20,986 nucleotides of DNA from CAZUTO01 sp964623085 (lineage in GTDB: Bacteria > Pseudomonadota > Gammaproteobacteria > Pseudomonadales > GM7GCV1), in assembly GCA_964623085.1 (NCBI GenBank), contig CAZUTO010000030.1:1-20986 (forward strand), read 5' to 3'. A program made the position numbers and the translations under genes. A model generated the notes under the pieces. The model was not told where the DNA came from and searched no databases. It was given only the letters and a program-made list of their open reading frames with translations. Position 1 is the first letter of the stretch, and each line of letters opens with the position of its first letter. Below, piece by piece: positions 14,174 to 20,986 of the stretch.

Positions 14174-16723
14174 ATGTCGCAGCAGAAGGTTGTCGTTGTC
14201 GGAAATGGGATGGTCGGTCACCACTATGTCGATCAGCTTTTACAATCCGATGCCGATGTTGAAATCACCGTTATTGGTGCTGAACCTCGTCCTGCCTATG
14301 ACAGAGTGCACTTATCTGAATTCTTCTCTGGAAAAAAACCTGAAGAACTCGCGCTGACGACACGGGAATTTTATGATGAAAATGGCGTCGCTGCTCACTT
14401 TGGTGACACTGTCGCATCCATTAACCGTGAAGACAAAAAAGTAATCACTGCAGGCGGCCAGTCATTTGAATACGACAAACTGGTGATGGCGACCGGCTCT
14501 TATGCCTTTGTTCCCCCTATTCCAGGTAATGATCTTCCAAACTGTCTCACTTATCGCACCATTGATGATCTGGGGGAAATTAAAACCAGCGGCGAATCTG
14601 GAAAAGTCGGCGTAGTGGTCGGTGGAGGCCTGCTCGGTTTGGAATGTGCCAACGCTTTGCATAACCTAGGTATGGAAGCACACGTCGTTGAGTTTGCCCC
14701 TGGCTTGATGGGTGTTCAGCTCGACGAAGGCGGCTCAAAAATGCTGCGTAAAAAGATCGAAGGGTTGGGAGTCAAAGTACATACCAGCAAAGCAACTGAA
14801 AAAATTATTGAAGGTAATCCAGACAAAGGCGATGGCGGCCGATTAAAAATGTGCTTTGCTGACGGCGAAGAATTAGATACCGATACCATTGTCTTCTCGG
14901 CAGGTATCCGCCCTTACGATCAACTCGCAAAAGACGCTGGGCTTGAAGTGGGCGAACGCGGCGGTATCGTCATTGATTACCACTGCCGCACTAGCGACAG
15001 TGATATTTACGCTATTGGCGAATGTGCGCTTTGGGACGGACGTATTCTTGGCTTGGTTGCTCCCGGTTACCGCATGGCCGAAGTGGCCGTCAGCCAACTT
15101 ACCGAAAACAAGACTAGCTTCCAAGGCGCAGATATGAGCACCAAGCTCAAATTACTTGGTGTTGATGTTGGTTCTATCGGTGATGCACATGGGCGCACAC
15201 CTGGCTCAGACACATACATCTTTAGCGATGCTAAAGCGGAAGTATACAAAAGCATTGTCGTCAGCGAATGCGGTTCCAAGCTCCTTGGCGCAGTTTTGAT
15301 TGGCGACGCCTCCGATTACGACACTCTGTTGCAATACTATTTAAATGATATCGAGCTGCCGGAATACCCAGAGTCCATGATTCTTCCAAGTGTATCCGGC
15401 GGCGCACCGACACTTGGACCAGCGGCTCTGCCAACAGCAGCCACCATTTGTTCTTGCCACAATGTAAGTAAAGGCGATGTCGTGACGTCGATCGACAGTG
15501 GGTGTTGCTCCGTTAGTGATGTAAAGGACTCTACGAAAGCAGGAACCGGCTGTGGTGGCTGTGCAGCCTTGCTGAAATCTGTGGTCGATTATGAACTGGA
15601 AGAGCGCGGAATCAGCGTCGATAAAAGTATCTGCGAACATTTTCCATTTACACGACAAGAGCTTTTCCATCTCTGCCAAGTCGAAGAAATTAAGAGTTTC
15701 GATGATCTAATAGACAAGCATGGCAAGGGCTACGGTTGCGATATCTGCAAACCAACGGCAGCGTCCATTTTCGCATCACTTTGGAACGAGCATGTGCTCG
15801 AAGAGCCACATGTGAACCTGCAAGACACAAACGACACCTTCATGGCAAACATGCAAAAAGATGGCACCTATTCGGTCGTACCAAGAATGGCGGCTGGCGA
15901 AGTCACGCCCGAAGGATTAATTGCCATCGGAGAAGTTGCCAAAGAATATGGTCTCTATACCAAGCTCACTGGCGGCCAACGCGTTGATCTTTTCGGCGCC
16001 ACATTGGCGCAGCTACCAGAAATTTGGGAGAAGCTGATTAATGCCGGTTTCGAAACTGGTCATGCTTACGGTAAATCTTTACGAACCGTGAAGTCTTGCG
16101 TGGGTTCAACTTGGTGTCGCTACGGCGTGCAGGACTCTGTCAGCATGGCCCTCTTTATCGAAAACCGATACAAAGGTTTGCGATCACCGCATAAACTGAA
16201 ATCCGCCGTTTCGGGTTGCACCAGGGAATGTGCAGAGGCGCAATCCAAAGATTTCGGCATTATTTCTACGGAAAATGGTTGGAATCTTTATCTATGTGGA
16301 AATGGTGGCATGAAGCCTCGCCACGCCGATCTATTTGCCACTGATCTCGATGATGAAACACTCATCAAGTATATCGACCGTTTTCTGATGTTCTATGTGC
16401 GTACCGCGGATCGACTGCAGCGAACCTCGGTTTGGATGGACAATCTCGAAGGCGGCCTGGATTATCTAAAGGAAGTCGTTATCGACGATAGCTTGGGTAT
16501 TTGCAACGAACTCGAAGCGCAAATGCAGGCCGTGGTAGACACTTATCAATGCGAATGGAAATCTGCCATTGAGGACCCCGAGAAACTCAAACGATTCCGC
16601 CAGTTTGTGAATGCGCCTGACGCAAAAGACCCCAATGTCATCTTCGTAGAAGAACGTGGGCAACATCGTCCTGCAAATGATGATGAGCGATCTGATCCAA
16701 ATATTATCGCAAAGTCAGCTTAG
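14174..16723 (+). CDS. nirB: Nitrite reductase [NAD(P)H] large subunit
   Basis: An 849-residue siroheme-containing enzyme that reduces nitrite to ammonium with NADH in the cytoplasm. The N-terminal FAD motif is GNGMVG at 10-15 and the NAD(P) motif GGGLLG is at 150-155. A BFD-like [2Fe-2S] domain has Cys426, Cys428, Cys460 and Cys463. The nitrite/sulfite reductase domains carry CVGSTWC (Cys642, Cys648) and CTREC (Cys682, Cys686), the ligands of the [4Fe-4S]-siroheme centre. Length equals that of the E. coli enzyme. I chose ATG 14174, preceded by GGGA six bases away and giving the usual MS...VVVVGNGMVGH start. An in-frame ATG at 14162 would add four residues. It is the first gene of the sigma-54 controlled operon. 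Confidence 0.97.
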   Translation: MSQQKVVVVGNGMVGHHYVDQLLQSDADVEITVIGAEPRPAYDRVHLSEFFSGKKPEELALTTREFYDENGVAAHFGDTVASINREDKKVITAGGQSFEYDKLVMATGSYAFVPPIPGNDLPNCLTYRTIDDLGEIKTSGESGKVGVVVGGGLLGLECANALHNLGMEAHVVEFAPGLMGVQLDEGGSKMLRKKIEGLGVKVHTSKATEKIIEGNPDKGDGGRLKMCFADGEELDTDTIVFSAGIRPYDQLAKDAGLEVGERGGIVIDYHCRTSDSDIYAIGECALWDGRILGLVAPGYRMAEVAVSQLTENKTSFQGADMSTKLKLLGVDVGSIGDAHGRTPGSDTYIFSDAKAEVYKSIVVSECGSKLLGAVLIGDASDYDTLLQYYLNDIELPEYPESMILPSVSGGAPTLGPAALPTAATICSCHNVSKGDVVTSIDSGCCSVSDVKDSTKAGTGCGGCAALLKSVVDYELEERGISVDKSICEHFPFTRQELFHLCQVEEIKSFDDLIDKHGKGYGCDICKPTAASIFASLWNEHVLEEPHVNLQDTNDTFMANMQKDGTYSVVPRMAAGEVTPEGLIAIGEVAKEYGLYTKLTGGQRVDLFGATLAQLPEIWEKLINAGFETGHAYGKSLRTVKSCVGSTWCRYGVQDSVSMALFIENRYKGLRSPHKLKSAVSGCTRECAEAQSKDFGIISTENGWNLYLCGNGGMKPRHADLFATDLDDETLIKYIDRFLMFYVRTADRLQRTSVWMDNLEGGLDYLKEVVIDDSLGICNELEAQMQAVVDTYQCEWKSAIEDPEKLKRFRQFVNAPDAKDPNVIFVEERGQHRPANDDERSDPNIIAKSA

Positions 16724-16745
16724 GGCTGTTGTTGAGGAATTTGAA

Positions 16746-17093
16746 ATGAATACCCCTGCTAAAAAAACAACCTCGCAACTTGTTTGTAGCAAAAGTGACT
16801 TGATTAAAAACTCCGGCGTTTGTGCGCTGGTTGGCGACGAACAAATCGCTGTGTTTTATCTTCCAAAAGAAACACTATCTGTCTATGCCATCGGCAATTG
16901 GGACCCCATCGGCAAGGCAAATGTGCTTTCACGCGGCATCGTGGGTGATCTTAACGGAAAGCTTGTTGTAGCCTCACCGCTTTACAAACAGCACTTTGAT
17001 CTCATAACCGGTGAATGCCTTGAAGATCCGGAGGTCAACGTACCTTCTTACCAGATCACTCTAGATCAAGACAACGTTTTTATATCTTTATGA
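16746..17093 (+). CDS. nirD: Nitrite reductase [NAD(P)H] small subunit
   Basis: A 115-residue Rieske-fold protein without the cluster-binding Cys/His pairs, as usual for NirD. The signature GNWDPIGKANVLSRGIVGD followed by VASPLYKQHFDLITGECLEDP is diagnostic. ATG 16746 has GAGG at 16734-16737, eight bases upstream, and lies 22 bases after the nirB stop. The longer frame back to 16656 overlaps nirB and its extra residues do not look like NirD. It works with NirB and probably stabilises or tunes the complex. A strong terminator follows about 70 bases downstream. Confidence 0.95.
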   Translation: MNTPAKKTTSQLVCSKSDLIKNSGVCALVGDEQIAVFYLPKETLSVYAIGNWDPIGKANVLSRGIVGDLNGKLVVASPLYKQHFDLITGECLEDPEVNVPSYQITLDQDNVFISL

Positions 17094-17165
17094 ACCTAGT
17101 GATGAGCTATTTCCATCCTCGTTTCAGCTCGACACTTGATGTATCGAACCCTGTGTGTGAAAGGT

Positions 17166-17206
17166 CCCGGTTGTCAGGCAATACTCTGGCAGCCGGGCTC
17201 CTTTTT
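17166..17206 (+). terminator. Intrinsic terminator or attenuator between nirD and nasA
   Basis: CCCGGTTGTCAG (17166-17177) pairs along 12 positions (two G-U) with CTGGCAGCCGGG (17186-17197) around an 8-base loop. It is followed by CTCC and a T5 run at 17202-17206. This is a textbook rho-independent terminator. It falls inside what is functionally one pathway, so it may reduce or control transcription of the nitrate reductase relative to nirBD. Confidence 0.8.
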
Positions 17207-17262
17207 CTTCACACAATTATTGGCCAGCTCACCAAAGTATTCACAATTTCATTTCTTGACCT

Positions 17263-19452
17263 ATGATTTTTGGAAGGCGTAAACGCAAGCCCATTAGTAT
17301 TCCCACTAAACCTGTTAAGGAGTGGAAATACACAACATGTAACTATTGTTCGACGGGCTGTGTCATTGAGGTTGGTGTCGGCGACGACGGGAAGATAGTG
17401 GGCAGTCGTGGTCATGCGGGCGCTGATGTCAACCGTGGCAAACTCTGTATCAAAGGCATCTTGGAGCACGATCTTTTTCAGTCCCCTGGACGGGGTGTGC
17501 AACCTTTGGTTCGCGACCGTTTTCAAGATGAATTTACGCCTACGGATTGGGATTCGGCAATCGATCATAGTGCCGCGAAGATTAAAGAAATACAGAAAAA
17601 GTACGGCCGCGATTCCTTTGCAGTCGTCTCTACAGGTCAACTCTTAACCGAAGAATTTTACACACTGGGCAAACTGGTTCGCGGCTGTATTGGCACCAAC
17701 AATTATGACGGGAACACAACCTTATGTATGGCGTCGGCAGTCACAGGGTACAAAGCATCGTTCGGATCGGATGGGCCTCCCGGTTGCTATGAAGACTTCG
17801 AACACACGCAGTGTTTTATGGCCTTTGGATCAAATCTACCAGAGCAACATCCGGTCATTTACTGGCGTCTAAAAGAAGCAAGAGAAAAGCGGCAGTTCCC
17901 CATTATTTGTGTAGATCCACGTGTCACTATGCTTGCACAGTTTGCCGATATTCACTTACCAATAACACCGGGAACGGATTGCGTGCTGGTCAATGCCATG
18001 CTCTACGTGATTCTCGACGAAGGCTTGCAAGACGAAGCCTATATAAAAGCTAACACCAATGGTTACGAAGCGTTCAAAGAAAATTTGGACGAGTATAACC
18101 CTATTGAAGCGCAACACATCTGCGGTATTGATGAGGACATGATTCGGCACGTCGCGAGACTCTATGCCAAAGCAGATTCAGCGATGTCGATCTGGACCAT
18201 GGGTATCAATCAGAGTACCCACGGAACCGACGGCGTTGCCAATATCAATAATTTGAATCTAGTCACCGGGAACATCGGCAAGCCTGGCGGCACCAGCCTC
18301 TCTATTACCGGTCAGTGCAACGCGATGGGCACTCGTGAATGGTCTTCATGCTCAGGGCTACCGGGTTACCGTCAGCTTGAAAAAGAAGAGCACCGAGAAG
18401 AAATCGCAGATTTTTGGGGAATTGACCCTGACTTCTTTCCAAAAAAGCGCGGTATGGCGCAAACAGATATTTTCCCCGCCATTGAGACGGGAGAGATCAG
18501 GGGGCTATGGCTGATTGCCACCAACCCACTGACATCCATGCCCAATCAACCGCGTATTCGTAAAATGTTTGAGAAGCTGGACTTCCTAATCGTGCAGGAT
18601 GTCTATACCGACGTGGAAACTAATCAATACTCGCATGTCTATTTCCCCGCCGCAGTCTGGGCTGAAAAAGAAGGCTGTCACACCAATACTGAACGAAGAG
18701 TGAACTTAGTTAGAAATGTGATTGATCCGTTAGGCGATTCCAAGCCAGATTTCTGGATCTTTAAAGAAATGGCAAAACGATTTGATAATGGCAAGGTTAT
18801 TCGTTTTCCTGAAAAACCAGAAGGCGCCTTTGAGGAAATGAAAAAACTCTCGGTCGGCGAAGGCCGAACACTGGATATTTCCGGTATGAGTTACGAAAAA
18901 ATTGAAGCCGCCAAGGGAATTCAATGGCCCTATCCCTCTGGATCCGAAGGATTAAAAGGCGCACAACGGCTTTATACCGATGGCAAGTTTCCCACAGCCA
19001 ACGGCAAGGCGAACTTGGTCACGGTGAAATTTCGCGACAACAACGAAAAACCCGACGAAGAATATCCATTCTGGTGCAATAGTGGCCGCGTAGTTGAGCA
19101 CTTTCATACCCGCACGCGCACAGGGAAAATTGGCAACCTCAACAAATTCAGCCCAACGCCGTATATGGAAATCAACCCAGATGCAGCAGAAGAGCTCGGT
19201 GTAGAACACCAAACCTATGTTCGTTTAACTTCTCGAAGAGGTGACGCCGTCGTATTGGCGCAGCTTACCCAGCGTGTGCCTCGCAATATGGTGTTTATCC
19301 CCTTCCACTTCTACGACTGTGTTAATCGGCTAACACTTGGATTACTCGATCCGACCTCTCGACAACCAGCATTTAAACAATGCGCAGTGAGAATAGAGCC
19401 AGTAGATCAAATCGAAGCGGCACGATTGAACGCTGAGCGGCGCACCTACTAA
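17263..19452 (+). CDS. nasA: Assimilatory nitrate reductase catalytic subunit, NasA/NarB type
   Basis: A 729-residue molybdenum bis-MGD enzyme reducing nitrate to nitrite. The N-terminal [4Fe-4S] cysteines are Cys26, Cys29, Cys33 and Cys62 (CNYCSTGC ... GKLCIKG). LCMASAVTGYKASFG contains Cys155, the predicted Mo ligand, followed by SDGPPGCYEDF. AEKEGCHTNTERRVNLV and the C-terminal molydopterin-binding domain are also present. There is no Tat signal, so the protein is cytoplasmic. It lacks the C-terminal BFD [2Fe-2S] domain of the approximately 900-residue NasA form and is similar in length to cyanobacterial NarB. No ribosome binding site is visible before ATG 17263, and TGA at 17257-17259 blocks any upstream in-frame start. 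The next gene encodes its likely electron-transfer partner. Confidence 0.93.
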   Translation: MIFGRRKRKPISIPTKPVKEWKYTTCNYCSTGCVIEVGVGDDGKIVGSRGHAGADVNRGKLCIKGILEHDLFQSPGRGVQPLVRDRFQDEFTPTDWDSAIDHSAAKIKEIQKKYGRDSFAVVSTGQLLTEEFYTLGKLVRGCIGTNNYDGNTTLCMASAVTGYKASFGSDGPPGCYEDFEHTQCFMAFGSNLPEQHPVIYWRLKEAREKRQFPIICVDPRVTMLAQFADIHLPITPGTDCVLVNAMLYVILDEGLQDEAYIKANTNGYEAFKENLDEYNPIEAQHICGIDEDMIRHVARLYAKADSAMSIWTMGINQSTHGTDGVANINNLNLVTGNIGKPGGTSLSITGQCNAMGTREWSSCSGLPGYRQLEKEEHREEIADFWGIDPDFFPKKRGMAQTDIFPAIETGEIRGLWLIATNPLTSMPNQPRIRKMFEKLDFLIVQDVYTDVETNQYSHVYFPAAVWAEKEGCHTNTERRVNLVRNVIDPLGDSKPDFWIFKEMAKRFDNGKVIRFPEKPEGAFEEMKKLSVGEGRTLDISGMSYEKIEAAKGIQWPYPSGSEGLKGAQRLYTDGKFPTANGKANLVTVKFRDNNEKPDEEYPFWCNSGRVVEHFHTRTRTGKIGNLNKFSPTPYMEINPDAAEELGVEHQTYVRLTSRRGDAVVLAQLTQRVPRNMVFIPFHFYDCVNRLTLGLLDPTSRQPAFKQCAVRIEPVDQIEAARLNAERRTY

Positions 19453-19469
19453 ATCAAAATTCTAAACAC

Positions 19470-20986
19470 ATGAACCAGGCAACCGACTCAAAAGCTACAC
19501 CGTTATCTAAAGACAAAGATACAACCAAAACCAGTGACGTAGCACTCTGGGAAATTCGTACTGATGAGCGAAACTACGCGTTTCTTCCAAACCAAAAGAT
19601 AAAAGAGGAAAACCGTTACGGACAGAAAATTGATTTGCTTGATCTTACCGAAGGCAAGTTCCCTGAAGGTAAATCAATGTTTATCAACGAGAATCCAGAA
19701 GTTGGTATAAACCCCAATCGTAACAAGCAGCACTCTTTTTTCTTTACCGCAGACAACTGCATAGGCTGCCACGCTTGTGAAGCAGCTTGTGCTGAAAAAA
19801 ATGAAACGCCAGCCCATTTGGCCTTCCGTTCCGTGGGTTACGTTGAAGGCGGAAGCTTCCCGGATTATCAGCGCCTCAATATTTCGATGGCTTGCAACCA
19901 TTGTGACGATCCAGTTTGTCTCAAAGGTTGTCCAACAAGTGCCTATACCAAACACACAGAGTACGGTGCGGTTCTGCAAGACCCTGAAACCTGCTTTGGC
20001 TGTGGTTACTGCACCTGGGTTTGTCCATACAACGCACCACAACTTGACCCTCTCGAAGGGCAGGTTTCCAAATGCAACATGTGCGTTGATCGATTAGAAA
20101 TGAATCTTAAACCTGCTTGTGTCTCGGCTTGTGTAGGTAACGCACTCGATTTTGGGGTGGTAGAAAACATTCCGGAAAATCGTGAAGAAGCAAAAGTGAG
20201 TATTCCAGGGTTTCCCGATCCATCCATTACACAGCCAAACGTTCGCTTCCAACAAGTCAAAACACTGCCGGATGAAATGACACGGCCAGACTCAATGCCG
20301 GTCAAATATCACAAAGACAATGAAGGGATATATAAGCCAAGCATTGATCAAAAAGCAGGCAAGAAAAAATTCTGGAACCTTGGCAAGCTAAGCTCTAGAG
20401 AGAATCCATTGGTACTCTTCACGCTGATGTCTCAAGCCTCTATTGGCGCTTTTGCCATTGTGTTTCTGGCATCGCAATTTGGGTTAAGCGGATTCTTCGA
20501 GTTCACAAGTAGTGTGATGTACGTACCTCTCACTATTTTCAGCTTTTTACTCGTGGGCGTTGGACTGTTTATGTCTACCACACACCTCGGCAAACCGCTT
20601 CGGTTCTATAGAGGCTTTAACAACCTAAGACACTCACCAGTGTGTCGCGAAGGCTTGGGTATCGCCTTATTTATGGGGTTCTTAGCGCTGCATATTATCT
20701 TTAGCCTACCAGAGAACGCTGTATTTTCTAGTCTATGGCAATCGCTGTTTGGCCTAGAAATTAGTGCAATGCTAAGTCCAGCGTTCGCCACTAATACGGC
20801 GTCCACTTTTGGTTATCTAGCGATAATTTCTGCAGCTGTTGGTCTTTATTATATGACTGTCTGCTACCGTATTCCGGCACGACCTTTCTGGAATCACTGG
20901 CAGGTGTCGACGACGTTTTATGGCAGCAGCCTATCCTTAGGAGTCTTAGTGGCCGCAATTTTTGCAATACCAACCCTAGCAATAAA
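19470..20986 (+). CDS. DmsB-DmsC-like fusion: four-cluster ferredoxin and membrane anchor, partial
   Basis: Translating from ATG 19470 gives an uninterrupted frame of 505 codons to the window end, so the gene is cut off. After about 95 residues of N-terminal extension come 16 cysteines in four [4Fe-4S] groups: Cys97/100/103/107, Cys142/145/150/154, Cys175/178/181/185 and Cys202/205/217/221. This is the pattern of DmsB-type electron-transfer subunits. From about 311 on, hydrophobic helices resemble the quinol-oxidising anchor DmsC (ENPLVLFTLMSQASIGAFA, then HLGKPLRFYRGFNNLRHSP, CREGLG). Roughly 190 of the usual 285 or so DmsC residues are inside the window. It follows nasA by 17 bases without a clear ribosome binding site. 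There is no Tat signal, so the clusters face the cytoplasm. It likely passes electrons from quinol to NasA. Confidence 0.85.
   Translation, partial: MNQATDSKATPLSKDKDTTKTSDVALWEIRTDERNYAFLPNQKIKEENRYGQKIDLLDLTEGKFPEGKSMFINENPEVGINPNRNKQHSFFFTADNCIGCHACEAACAEKNETPAHLAFRSVGYVEGGSFPDYQRLNISMACNHCDDPVCLKGCPTSAYTKHTEYGAVLQDPETCFGCGYCTWVCPYNAPQLDPLEGQVSKCNMCVDRLEMNLKPACVSACVGNALDFGVVENIPENREEAKVSIPGFPDPSITQPNVRFQQVKTLPDEMTRPDSMPVKYHKDNEGIYKPSIDQKAGKKKFWNLGKLSSRENPLVLFTLMSQASIGAFAIVFLASQFGLSGFFEFTSSVMYVPLTIFSFLLVGVGLFMSTTHLGKPLRFYRGFNNLRHSPVCREGLGIALFMGFLALHIIFSLPENAVFSSLWQSLFGLEISAMLSPAFATNTASTFGYLAIISAAVGLYYMTVCYRIPARPFWNHWQVSTTFYGSSLSLGVLVAAIFAIPTLAI

Noticed and set aside
16656..16745. Longer N-terminus for NirD inside nirB
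   Set aside because: The extra residues are not NirD-like, and ATG 16746 has its own ribosome binding site.
17315..17345. AAGGAG followed by ATG inside the start of nasA
   Set aside because: That ATG is out of frame and followed at once by TAA.
1..20986. CRISPR arrays, tRNA or rRNA genes, insertion sequences, prophage genes
   Set aside because: None seen. Repeats are limited to local dyads, and all long frames belong to metabolic or transport genes.

Overview
The window reads as chromosomal DNA of a marine-type gammaproteobacterium of moderate GC content. This rests on gene content (HemW, proton-translocating PntAB, a TTT carboxylate uptake system, NirBD, a NasA/NarB nitrate reductase) and on sigma-54 promoters. 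The genus cannot be fixed from the sequence alone.

Layout. Positions 1-165 hold an unrecognised short reading frame. A DUF938-type methyltransferase (minus strand, 199-819) lies back to back with hemW (897-2054). After a 382-base leader region comes pntAB (2437-5412), the membrane nicotinamide nucleotide transhydrogenase. From 5514 to 11302 there is a plus-strand, operon-like run: a TctC-like lipoprotein, a fused TctA-TctB permease, a RutE-like nitroreductase, an arylsulfotransferase-like beta-propeller protein without a signal peptide, and a glutathione S-transferase whose N-terminus carries the Ser11/Cys13 pair recalled from tetrachlorohydroquinone dehalogenase PcpC. This looks like an uptake and conversion module for an organic acid or aromatic compound of unknown identity. 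It is closed by a convergent gene for an unrecognised exported protein (11317-12033, minus).

The right half is a nitrogen-assimilation region. A sigma-54 promoter at 12283-12299 drives a reading frame whose first 55 codons look like the N-terminus of a NarK-type nitrate transporter, joined in frame to a complete outer-membrane porin gene (12524-13699). A second, nearly identical sigma-54 promoter at 14031-14047, with NtrC-like sites upstream, precedes nirB-nirD (NADH-dependent siroheme nitrite reductase). A strong intrinsic terminator or attenuator follows nirD. Then come a cytoplasmic NasA/NarB-type molybdenum nitrate reductase and a DmsB-DmsC-like fusion that runs off the window end.

How it fits together. 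Nitrate would cross the outer membrane, possibly through the porin, and be reduced to nitrite by the molybdoenzyme. That enzyme appears to be wired to the quinone pool through the DmsBC-like fusion, rather than to ferredoxin or a NADH flavoprotein. NirBD then reduces nitrite to ammonium. The two observations most worth following are the truncated transporter fused to the porin and the apparently quinol-linked assimilatory nitrate reductase.
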